From an uncultured Clostridia bacterium (GTDB lineage: Bacteria; Bacillota; Clostridia; Monoglobales; Monoglobaceae), in NCBI GenBank assembly GCA_945878965.1, contig CAMCUJ010000071.1, positions 1 through 7,183 of the forward strand: a DNA stretch of 7,183 nt, written 5' to 3'. This document shows, one piece after another, positions 1 through 6,099 of this stretch. A program made the translations under genes and the position numbers. The notes beneath the pieces are model-generated. The model searched no databases. It was not told the origin of the DNA and saw only the letters and a program-made list of their open reading frames with translations. Positions within the stretch are counted from its first letter, which is position 1; the number at the start of each line of letters is the position of its first letter.

Positions 1-122
1 TGAGCGGTGACCCTTCATATATTACCGCTCACAATAATGCACGCAGCCTTATCCGTAAGCTTGAACCGGATGAGCTGCTTGAGGAATTGGTTAAATTCTA
101 TTTTGAAAATAATAATAATTAA
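1..122 (+). CDS. ireB: IreB family regulatory phosphoprotein (UPF0297), C-terminal fragment
   Basis: The reading frame is open from the left edge (codons begin at base 3; the first two bases end a preceding codon) and stops at TAA 120-122. The 39 visible residues start SGDPSYIT and contain [17 protein letters not shown], which I recognise as the conserved C-terminal half of IreB/YrzL proteins (usually about 85-90 residues); about half the protein lies outside the window. IreB in Enterococcus is a small cytosolic protein phosphorylated by the PASTA-domain Ser/Thr kinase IreK, and it acts negatively on cephalosporin resistance. The threonines phosphorylated there are near the N terminus and are not visible here. 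The usual downstream partner in Firmicutes, the Holliday-junction resolvase gene ruvX, is absent: a terminator follows directly. The tail is rich in asparagine (four AAT codons). The family call is firm; the function in this organism is inferred. Confidence 0.88.
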   Translation, partial: SGDPSYITAHNNARSLIRKLEPDELLEELVKFYFENNNN

Positions 123-140
123 TTTACACTCAATTTAAAT

Positions 141-172
141 AATTGCCCTGTCTTAATTCAGATAGGGCAATT
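141..172 (+). terminator. Rho-independent terminator after ireB
   Basis: A 12-base stem (141-152 pairing with 161-172, one G-U pair) closes an 8-base loop and is followed by GTTTT. It begins 18 bases after the ireB stop, so it is best read as the ireB terminator. The T tract is short, so termination may be partial. In the opposite direction there is no good T run, so the hairpin is unlikely to serve the minus-strand genes. Confidence 0.75.
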
Positions 173-182
173 GTTTTAGCCT

Positions 183-220
183 ATTTTAAAACGGCTTATT
201 CTCAAAATGAGAATAAGCCG
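183..220 (-). terminator. Rho-independent terminator of the SLH-protein gene
   Basis: A perfect 12-base inverted repeat (209-220 and 192-203), extendable by one A-T pair to leave a 3-base loop, is followed on the minus strand by TTTTAAAAT (183-191). It starts 22 bases beyond the stop of the SLH-protein gene. Together with the ireB hairpin it makes a back-to-back pair of terminators separating two convergent transcripts. Confidence 0.85.
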
Positions 221-242
221 CATTATTTAAATCAATTGATAA

Positions 243-2252
243 TTAATCGAAAAGCTCATAGTCAAGAGCTGTTCTGTCAAGCTTCTTTGACAAATCAACC
301 TTACCGTCTGTGAATGAATATGAAGCATTCAAAATATCAAGGTATGCCCAGTGACTCTCATATAAATCATCTGTGTACATATTAGGCTCAGGAACAACCT
401 CACATAAATTCTCAAGAGTATAGCCGTTCTCCTCTGTACGTCCGATAATTCTGTTGAACATTGTAACAAACTCTGCTCTTGTCATTGAATCCTCAGCTCT
501 TATTGTACCGTCATTGTGACCTGTGTAGTAACCGTAATCAACCATAGCCTTAATATATCTGTAGTACTTCTTGCAGAAATAATTATCCTTATCTAAGAAG
601 TTGAAGTTTGAATTGTCGTCGCTTGGCTCAAGACCGAGTGAAACAGCAACAAGCTTTGCAACCTCCCAGCGGGATGCCGGCTGCCACGGCATAACTGAAT
701 CAGATGCAGTGCTGTATACGCCGATTTTTGTCATATACTCCACTGCCGAATGACTCCACCAATCGCAATATAAATCATCAAATGACTCATAATTTGGCTT
801 TCTAAAGCCATCACGTGCATAATTCTGAAGTAATACTCTGTTTACAAGTGCTGAAACCTCCTCACGGGTTATAGGCTGATCAGCTCCCGAAACTGTATCT
901 GAATATCCGTATAGATATGCATAGTCAGATGTTAGTCTGATAGGTCCGCCCGCTCTTACCTCTGTATCGTTAGGTATTAATACCTCAATATTAAATCCCG
1001 ATATAGGCTCCTCTGTAGGCTCAGCTGTAACTACAGGCTCCTCTGTCGGTTCCTCGCTCGGAATAACTTCCTCGGCAACAAATACACCGTCTGTTCCCTC
1101 ATAGAATTTATCGGCAACCGCCTCATCATATATAATTACTCCGGTACCGTATAAATCAAGAGTCTTTGTAACAAGCTGTCCATGAATACCTGTAAAATCA
1201 GTTGCATTTATAACAGCTTCAGCATACGGAACATATGCAATACCTGTGATATCAGAAGCTCCGCCTGTTACTGTAAGCTTTTTAGCAGAGCTTACTAAGT
1301 TTCCGTATACATCATTAAATATAATAACTTCAGATGCATTTTCTGCATAAAGGTTTCCTGTAACAGTTGTAGTTCCTGATGAACCTACAGTAAATAAATC
1401 AGCTGTATCTGTTACAACATCACCTTGAATTACTCCGCCAACCTCTACATTCTTTGCATTGGTTATATATATCTTACCGGAAATCACTGTGTTTGGATGA
1501 AAAGCAACATTTTCACCTTTACCATCCACATAAAGCTCAACCTTTGAACTGTCACCAAACATTATACTTCTGTCGCTGTCTTGAGTATACTCAATATCAC
1601 AATTTACAACAGCTTCAATACCGCCAAAGCTTGCACCGATATAAATATATGCTTTATTATCACCAACAATATTTATACAGCCACTGTTTTCAGCCGCTGC
1701 TGTATTACTAAGTGTCAATGAATCAATTTTTACATAAACATCTCCGTTAGTTGTATCAATTGTAAGAGGCTGCTGCAATATAAGCCCCTTAAAATAAGTA
1801 TTTTCAGAAACAGTAATACCATCTCTGTAATCGTCTACCCAGCTTGCAACCGTAAGCCAATCATATTCATTTGCATATGCAACATTATCGAATATTGTAA
1901 CATCGCCGGCAGCTGCTTCACACTTATCAGCTATTATGTCATAGTTGATATCTCTGCTTTCGGCATTATTTGTTACTGTACCTGTAGGATTATCGGGAGA
2001 ATATGTCGGTAATACAAATTCACCTGTATTTATAATATTGCCGTCTATAATATTATTTCCTGCATTATCCACAACAACGCTTCCGTTTGCAAATACATCA
2101 CCGTTAATTCTCATAGTGTTGTGCAGTGATACATCCCCGTTTGCAACTACCGCAAAACCTTCGGGTGATAAATCTGCATCTGCTGCATATACAAAATTAA
2201 TACAGCTTATAAGCATTATCACCGCTGTAAGCATAGAAATTAATCTTCTCAT
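243..2252 (-). CDS. Secreted SLH-domain surface protein with bactofilin/PilX-like beta-repeat region
   Basis: This is a 669-residue exported protein, not identified as a named gene. Residues 1-23 form a signal peptide (two Arg, hydrophobic core, likely cleavage after VYA). LISC at 14-17 also fits a lipobox, so lipoprotein processing is an alternative. Residues about 33-78 and 257-378 show short beta-strand repeats of the type seen in bactofilins and in the DUF7305 region of PilX-like proteins, ending in the typical IIYDE (373-377). Residues 397-418 are a Glu/Pro/Thr linker (EEPTEEP twice). The C-terminal third carries SLH domains: a short one ending in TREE (462-465), one at about 489-542 (SRWE), one at about 551-605 (TRAE), and the start of a fourth at about 625-648. 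SLH domains hold proteins on pyruvylated secondary cell-wall polymer. The ATG start has AAGGAG 10 bases upstream and a strong promoter. The stop is TAA. The role is probably a cell-surface structural or adhesive protein; no enzymatic motif is visible. Confidence 0.85.
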   Translation of the reverse strand: MRRLISMLTAVIMLISCINFVYAADADLSPEGFAVVANGDVSLHNTMRINGDVFANGSVVVDNAGNNIIDGNIINTGEFVLPTYSPDNPTGTVTNNAESRDINYDIIADKCEAAAGDVTIFDNVAYANEYDWLTVASWVDDYRDGITVSENTYFKGLILQQPLTIDTTNGDVYVKIDSLTLSNTAAAENSGCINIVGDNKAYIYIGASFGGIEAVVNCDIEYTQDSDRSIMFGDSSKVELYVDGKGENVAFHPNTVISGKIYITNAKNVEVGGVIQGDVVTDTADLFTVGSSGTTTVTGNLYAENASEVIIFNDVYGNLVSSAKKLTVTGGASDITGIAYVPYAEAVINATDFTGIHGQLVTKTLDLYGTGVIIYDEAVADKFYEGTDGVFVAEEVIPSEEPTEEPVVTAEPTEEPISGFNIEVLIPNDTEVRAGGPIRLTSDYAYLYGYSDTVSGADQPITREEVSALVNRVLLQNYARDGFRKPNYESFDDLYCDWWSHSAVEYMTKIGVYSTASDSVMPWQPASRWEVAKLVAVSLGLEPSDDNSNFNFLDKDNYFCKKYYRYIKAMVDYGYYTGHNDGTIRAEDSMTRAEFVTMFNRIIGRTEENGYTLENLCEVVPEPNMYTDDLYESHWAYLDILNASYSFTDGKVDLSKKLDRTALDYELFD
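1119..1484 (-). repeat. Region encoding about six 18-22 residue beta-solenoid-like repeats
   Basis: Within the SLH protein, residues 257-378 contain a recurring Gly followed by a polar or small residue and hydrophobic positions. The glycines are at residues 259, 277, 299, 317, 337 and 358, spaced 18, 22, 18, 20 and 21 residues apart, as in SGKIYIT, QGDVVTD, TGNLYAE, YGNLVSS, TGIAYVP and HGQLVTK. This spacing fits one turn of a beta-helix per repeat. The repeats are degenerate in both protein and DNA, so they are an old structural repeat rather than a recent tandem duplication. The beta-helix fold is inferred from the pattern. Confidence 0.55.
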
Positions 2253-2295
2253 ACCCCATTCTCTCCTTTTTATATCTAATATATTTTAACATAAT

Positions 2296-3387
2296 TTAAT
2301 TATAATTCTCTTCCGTCCTATTGTCAATACCAAATATATTGTTAAAATGTCTAAAAATATTACTTTCTTTATTATTCTCAGTGCTATATTGACTAAATAC
2401 AAGCTTATTTTCCCTACCGAAATAATAATACTCACTGCATAATGACATATCTTCAATTATATTGAGTAATTTTTCACTATAGATTATCGGATAAAATTCT
2501 CTGCCCGCAATTATTGCCAAAACCATCGAATGAAATCTTGTGCATATAATCTTTTCACACTCTGCAAACGGATAAACTATTTCATCGATCCGACCTCTAT
2601 ATGCTATAATCTCAACAAAATCCTTAATACCATCACTAAGTCTGTTATATAACCGCTCTGCCGCAGACAAGTCACCCTCACGTACGGAAAAAGCAAACAA
2701 TCTGATTTTATAGCCATATTTTATAAATTTATTTATTCCATCTACCAGAAATTTCTGATACTCATCTTCAAACTCACCGATTGAGCCTCTGTCTTTAAAA
2801 TCAATAACCGAAATTCCAAGTATTTTTTTAGACTCAATGTTTTTAAATTCTTCCTTGTAAGGCGAGGAAAACACCACATCTTCACTATATCCAACGCTTT
2901 TAATATCCTTAAACATTTCATAAGAATATTTATCCCTGAAAAATACCCTGTATGAATTTTCAAAAACCTTGCGTTTTCTCTTTACAAATTCCTCGGTATA
3001 AAAAGGTCCAAAATTGCAGCTTAAAAAATAATACGGTATATTCTTTTTTTTCGCAAGCTCAACCTCTTTCTCAGAAATAACGTCAAGCAAATCATTATCG
3101 GGATTTTCCTTAAATATTGAGCCTCCGATATGAATTATTAAATCAAACCTATTTATATACCTACCGTCTATATTATCGTATATTTTAAATTTTTCTTTAA
3201 TCCTTGTTATAATTCCTTTATTTTTTCTTATACTTGCATTATGATATCTATCCGTAAACCTTTTATAATCATCATAAAACCAGCTTTCAATCTCAAACAT
3301 CACATTGGGATATTTTCTGAAAAAGGTATCGAGAAATAAATCATCGCCCAAATTAAGCGCCGTATACGCTCTTACAAGTACTCTCAA
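2296..3387 (-). CDS. Polysaccharide pyruvyl transferase family protein
   Basis: The 363-residue protein has the features of the CsaB/WcaK-like pyruvyl transferase family (PF04230): an N-terminal strand with NLGDD (12-16), HIGGS (86-90), a central NFGPF (125-129), the RDKYS segment (151-155) and TRFHSMVLA (283-291), with its typical C-terminal His. Family members transfer pyruvate from phosphoenolpyruvate to a sugar of an envelope polysaccharide, forming a ketal; some act in other ways, so the exact reaction and acceptor are not known here. No signal peptide or membrane segment is seen, consistent with action in the cytosol on lipid-linked intermediates. The start is TTG at 3385-3387, supported by AGGGGG 10 bases upstream and by the need for the first strand and NLGDD; the next Met is residue 30, too late. 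It is the last gene of the polysaccharide operon, 24 bases after the flippase frame. The 3' end overlaps the promoter of the SLH gene. It is divergent from canonical CsaB. Confidence 0.8.
   Translation of the reverse strand: MRVLVRAYTALNLGDDLFLDTFFRKYPNVMFEIESWFYDDYKRFTDRYHNASIRKNKGIITRIKEKFKIYDNIDGRYINRFDLIIHIGGSIFKENPDNDLLDVISEKEVELAKKKNIPYYFLSCNFGPFYTEEFVKRKRKVFENSYRVFFRDKYSYEMFKDIKSVGYSEDVVFSSPYKEEFKNIESKKILGISVIDFKDRGSIGEFEDEYQKFLVDGINKFIKYGYKIRLFAFSVREGDLSAAERLYNRLSDGIKDFVEIIAYRGRIDEIVYPFAECEKIICTRFHSMVLAIIAGREFYPIIYSEKLLNIIEDMSLCSEYYYFGRENKLVFSQYSTENNKESNIFRHFNNIFGIDNRTEENYN
2299..2327 (-). promoter_or_regulatory. Consensus sigma-A promoter of the SLH-protein gene
   Basis: On the minus strand TTGACA (2327-2322) and TATAAT (2304-2299) are separated by exactly 17 bases, a full match to the vegetative consensus. 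The -35 and spacer lie in the last codons of the pyruvyl transferase-like gene, and the -10 box abuts its stop codon (2296-2298). Transcription would start near 2292 and give a leader of about 40 bases with AAGGAG at 2263-2268. No terminator is visible between the two genes, so readthrough from the upstream operon is also possible. Confidence 0.85.
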
Positions 3388-3397
3388 ATTATTTTAT

Positions 3398-3403
3398 CCC
3401 CCT
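3398..3403 (-). promoter_or_regulatory. Ribosome binding site supporting the TTG start of the pyruvyl transferase-like gene
   Basis: AGGGGG on the minus strand lies 10 bases before TTG 3387-3385. No ATG or GTG in frame is suitably placed, so this site decides the start. Confidence 0.65.
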
Positions 3404-3411
3404 GTCAAAAA

Positions 3412-3639
3412 CTATATCTTAAGCTTGTTTATTATCGGAAGAGTCCTTCTCTCCTTTTTATTAAAGCCTATAAATAAAAATACCGGTATATAAATTACAG
3501 CAAATATTACACCCTTAATAATAAGACCAAGCCAACCGTTAAGCGAAAGTGAAGCCAAAGCAAATCCCACTATAAGCATTATAATAGTTGCAGGCAGCAT
3601 TCCCTTTGAAATATCTATAAAAAATCTCTTTATATCAAT
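3412..3639 (-). pseudogene. Detached C-terminal part of the flippase (last two membrane helices)
   Basis: After the TGA at 3640-3642 the same frame stays open for 75 codons to TAG 3412-3414. The first part (IDIKRFFIDISKG) is the usual amphipathic stretch before the final helices of Wzx-type flippases. It is followed by two hydrophobic segments, about MLPATIIMLIVGFALASL and GLIIKGVIFAVIYIPVFLFI, and then a basic tail. Joined to the upstream part it makes a 508-residue protein, a normal length for this family. An ATG at 3600-3598 could start a 62-residue peptide, but the only SD-like bases (AAAGGGA) touch the ATG, which is too close for good initiation. I therefore read this as the remainder of an interrupted gene and not as an independent small membrane protein. 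There is no change of frame, so a substitution explains the break better than an indel. Confidence 0.75.
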
Positions 3640-4938
3640 TCATATTCCAAATCTGTAATAAATGTTAGCTATAATTCCATGTCCTATCAAAAATGCAGCC
3701 GCCGTACTTATCGCCGCACCAATCATCCCCAAATATTCAACCAATATAATTGTTGAAATTACATTAAGAATTGCTATTGAAAAATAACACAATGCCATAA
3801 ATTGATGCTTATTCTTAGCCTGCTGAATAGACAGTCCGACCGACTGAAAAAGCGGAAGAGTAAGAGCCGACATTATAAGCACCGCCGGAAAATATCCCTC
3901 TACAAATTCTTCACCCTGCCAAAGAAGTATAAACTGTCTTCCGAAGCATATAAAGCCTATAAGCATTATGAACAGTACCGCCCATTGAATCCTTGCGGTA
4001 TATATCATTAAATTGGTAAACGCTTTATTGCTCGCACCCTTTGCACACATTTCCGTCGCACGAGGCAGAAATACATTTGAAAACGAATTTGCAAACATCA
4101 TATAATAGCTCGGAAACTGTATCGCTATTGAATATATCGCAACCTTAACCGTATCAGTCTTTATTCCGAGTATAAACAAATCCAGTTTCCAGTTTACCTG
4201 ATCAACTATTATTCCTAAAAATACAAAAAACGAATATGTAAATATCTGTTTAAAAAATGAAAATTTCATATCCTTAAAGCTGAATTTCACCTTAAGTACA
4301 GCCAGCACATAAATCATCTGAGTTACAAAAAACAATATAGCTATAATCGTATCAACCATCGCAACAGCTATACTCTTTCCGCCCATAAGAAGTGCTATAA
4401 CAACCACAGCGGTTCGTACAACCATTCTTACAATCTGTAATCCTCTTTGAAATGTATATTTCTCAAAAGCGTTTATTACCGCCGGAAAAATATTAAGGAA
4501 AATATTTGCGGTAAAGTTCACAATCATTATTATAAACAAAACCTTTGCAAGAGGAAGCTGACCTTCTTTAAATGATTCGGCAAATATACTTCCGAGATTA
4601 AAATAGATTACAGCTCCTACAAGTATAATTAGAGCTGCCATAACTCCATAAACAACCAGAGCCATTCCAAGAAACTTTTTTGAGCCCTCTTCATCATTTT
4701 CGGCTCTGTATTTTGAAACATATCTGACAACCGCATTTGTAAATCCTAAATCAAAAATTCCCATATAGCCGACAAACGACCATATAAGCTGATAAAGTCC
4801 ATACTGCGACGTACCGAGCGAATCTACTATAAACGGTGATAGCACTATACTTACAGCAATATTTAAAAACACATTTACATATGAAAGAATACTTCCAAGT
4901 CTTATATTTTTTGAAACATCCGAATTAATCCCTTTCAT
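3640..4938 (-). CDS. Wzx-type oligosaccharide flippase, ended early by an in-frame TGA
   Basis: This 432-residue integral membrane protein of the MOP superfamily resembles polysaccharide (Wzx/RfbX-like) transporters, which move undecaprenyl-linked oligosaccharides across the cytoplasmic membrane. Typical features are the N-terminal NIRLGSILSYVN and PFIVDSLGTSQYGLYQL (residues 35-51), GYMGIFDLGF (57-66) with a following VVRYVSKYRA, and about twelve hydrophobic segments up to residue 428. The ATG start has an extended Shine-Dalgarno (GGCGGTGAT, matching the GGTGAT end of the 16S complement) at about 4942-4950. It lies 31 bases after the glycosyltransferase stop, so the two are probably cotranscribed. 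The frame stops at TGA 3640-3642, two helices short of the usual length; the missing part follows in frame. If the stop is real the product has about 12 instead of 14 helices and may be inactive. The substrate is unknown. Confidence 0.85.
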   Translation of the reverse strand: MKGINSDVSKNIRLGSILSYVNVFLNIAVSIVLSPFIVDSLGTSQYGLYQLIWSFVGYMGIFDLGFTNAVVRYVSKYRAENDEEGSKKFLGMALVVYGVMAALIILVGAVIYFNLGSIFAESFKEGQLPLAKVLFIIMIVNFTANIFLNIFPAVINAFEKYTFQRGLQIVRMVVRTAVVVIALLMGGKSIAVAMVDTIIAILFFVTQMIYVLAVLKVKFSFKDMKFSFFKQIFTYSFFVFLGIIVDQVNWKLDLFILGIKTDTVKVAIYSIAIQFPSYYMMFANSFSNVFLPRATEMCAKGASNKAFTNLMIYTARIQWAVLFIMLIGFICFGRQFILLWQGEEFVEGYFPAVLIMSALTLPLFQSVGLSIQQAKNKHQFMALCYFSIAILNVISTIILVEYLGMIGAAISTAAAFLIGHGIIANIYYRFGI

Positions 4939-4942
4939 ATAA

Positions 4943-4950
4943 TCACCGCC
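4943..4950 (-). promoter_or_regulatory. Extended Shine-Dalgarno of the flippase
   Basis: GGCGGTGA (4950-4943), then TTAT and ATG. The GGTGAT part matches the distal end of the 16S rRNA complement (AAGGAGGTGATC), so pairing is extended to the 3' side although the core AGGAGG has a mismatch. Confidence 0.5.
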
Positions 4951-4969
4951 ATATTTAAATTTAGTGCAG

Positions 4970-5962
4970 CTATCCTTTAACAGCTCTTTTTACAATCAAT
5001 AGTCCAAATCGTATACCGAAAAATTTATATATATAATACATAATTTTTTTCTTTATTCCACTTACATATTTAAGAGAATCTATATTTTTTCGGCAGAGCC
5101 TGTAAAGCTCCTTCCTATCTTTTTCATTCGCATTAAGAAGCGAAAACATTATATAATAAAGTGCATTTGACAGCGCACTTAAAATACACTCCGCCTGATT
5201 TTTTGAGTATACCTCACAGAAAAATTTCTGCCACTTTGTATATACTTCAAAAATGCTTGTCATAATTTTCAAAGATACTGTATTGGTTATTGAATTTTTA
5301 CGTTTTAATCTATACATTAAAAGATTGGTTTTTGAAACACCTATCCTATTCGCATTAAGAACAGCTCTGAAAAAGAAATCACCGTCCTCAACAGAATTGT
5401 AGTTTTCATTAAAAAACAATTCATTCTTAATTATAAATTCACGAAGACTTATAACTCTGCATGCACTCCACATAACCTTTTTGTACTTAAAAAATTCATT
5501 AAGTGCCGAAATTCCGCCAAGCTTCATTTTTTCTTCGTCCACATCAAACTCGCCTTGCGTAACCTGCTCTTCTCCGTCAATAAATGTACAATAATTGCAA
5601 ATCATAAACTCGGTTTTTTCACTTTCAACCTTGTCCATAATCTCCTTTAAGCATTCGCCCGGAAGCACATCATCACTGTCGTAAAAAAAGATATACTCAC
5701 CCTTCGCCTCTCTAAGCCCTACATTTCTGGCATAAGGCAAGCCACTCTTTTTTTTATGTACCGCTCGTATTCTTTCATCGGTTTTAGCCATCTCATCGCA
5801 AATAGCCGCACTGTTATCGGTAGAACCGTTCTCTATAAGCAGTAATTCATAATCTTTAAATTCCTGAACTAAAAAGCTATCAATACATTCCTTTATGTAT
5901 TTTTCAACATTATGTACAGGAATTACAATTGACAGCTTAGGTACTTTCTTAATCTCAGACAC
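4970..5962 (-). CDS. Glycosyltransferase family 2 (GT-A fold)
   Basis: The 330-residue protein opens with a GT2 catalytic domain: LSIVIPVHN (10-18), the nucleotide-binding ENGSTDNS (44-51), SGLPYARNVGL (73-83) and the metal-binding DSDD (95-98). VEDGDFFFRA (191-200) holds the probable ED catalytic-base motif, and YRLKRKNSIT (217-226) matches the usual YR...SIT motif. The last 100 residues are helical and basic, with no confident membrane helix, so the protein is probably peripheral at the inner membrane. GT2 enzymes transfer a sugar from a nucleotide-sugar to a growing, usually lipid-linked, glycan; donor and acceptor cannot be told from sequence. The start is GTG (5962-5960) with GGGGG 7 bases upstream; the stop is TAG. 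It is the first gene of the three-gene polysaccharide operon. The 137 bases upstream hold no convincing promoter; the best -10-like box is TAAAAT (6023-6018), without a good -35. Confidence 0.88.
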   Translation of the reverse strand: MSEIKKVPKLSIVIPVHNVEKYIKECIDSFLVQEFKDYELLLIENGSTDNSAAICDEMAKTDERIRAVHKKKSGLPYARNVGLREAKGEYIFFYDSDDVLPGECLKEIMDKVESEKTEFMICNYCTFIDGEEQVTQGEFDVDEEKMKLGGISALNEFFKYKKVMWSACRVISLREFIIKNELFFNENYNSVEDGDFFFRAVLNANRIGVSKTNLLMYRLKRKNSITNTVSLKIMTSIFEVYTKWQKFFCEVYSKNQAECILSALSNALYYIMFSLLNANEKDRKELYRLCRKNIDSLKYVSGIKKKIMYYIYKFFGIRFGLLIVKRAVKG

Positions 5963-5969
5963 TTAAATA

Positions 5970-5974
5970 CCCCC
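5970..5974 (-). promoter_or_regulatory. Ribosome binding site supporting the GTG start of the glycosyltransferase
   Basis: GGGGG on the minus strand is 7 bases before GTG 5962-5960. It supports the GTG start; the first GT2 strand (LSIVIPVHN) begins at residue 10, so a later start would damage the domain. Confidence 0.6.
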
Positions 5975-6041
5975 GTTTCTAAAATTCGTTTACCGCTAAA
6001 GAAAACTTGTCACATATATTTTACACAGCCGGAAACAACAG

Positions 6042-6074
6042 AAAAAATACTGATATGTGCAATAAATCCATCAG
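6042..6074 (-). terminator. Possible weak terminator after the GGDEF-EAL gene
   Basis: On the minus strand CTGATG (6074-6069) can pair with TATCAG (6055-6050) around a 13-base loop, followed by TATTTTTTC (6049-6041). The T run is good but the stem is short (five pairs plus one G-U) and the loop is large, so termination would be inefficient. It lies 26 bases beyond the stop of the EAL gene, and it would separate this gene from the polysaccharide operon. Confidence 0.35.
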
Positions 6075-6099
6075 CTATGAATTAAATTCGGCAATTAAT

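Noticed and set aside
1454..1711. Plus-strand open frame (85 codons) antisense to the SLH gene
   Set aside because: It is composed mainly of His, Tyr, Gln and Leu as expected from the reverse complement of the real gene, has no Shine-Dalgarno, and lies wholly inside a well-supported gene.
1945..2289. Plus-strand open frame (114 codons) over the 5' end of the SLH gene
   Set aside because: Its hydrophobic look comes from the complement of the beta-repeat and signal-peptide codons. No domain or ribosome binding site supports it.
2742..2963. Second minus-strand frame inside the pyruvyl transferase-like gene
   Set aside because: It is an out-of-frame shadow of a gene with clear family motifs and has no independent support.
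3412..3600. Independent 62-residue small membrane protein
   Set aside because: It is in frame with the flippase, 13 codons after its TGA, and matches the expected last two helices. The SD-like bases touch the ATG, too close for normal initiation.
3616..3642. Selenocysteine insertion at the flippase TGA
   Set aside because: The downstream hairpin is AT-only and weak, unlike a bacterial SECIS, and flippases have no known selenocysteine at this place.
5963..6099. A c-di-GMP riboswitch or other structured leader before the glycosyltransferase
   Set aside because: I looked for conserved GEMM-type sequence and strong paired elements on the minus strand and found none; only a weak terminator-like hairpin is visible.
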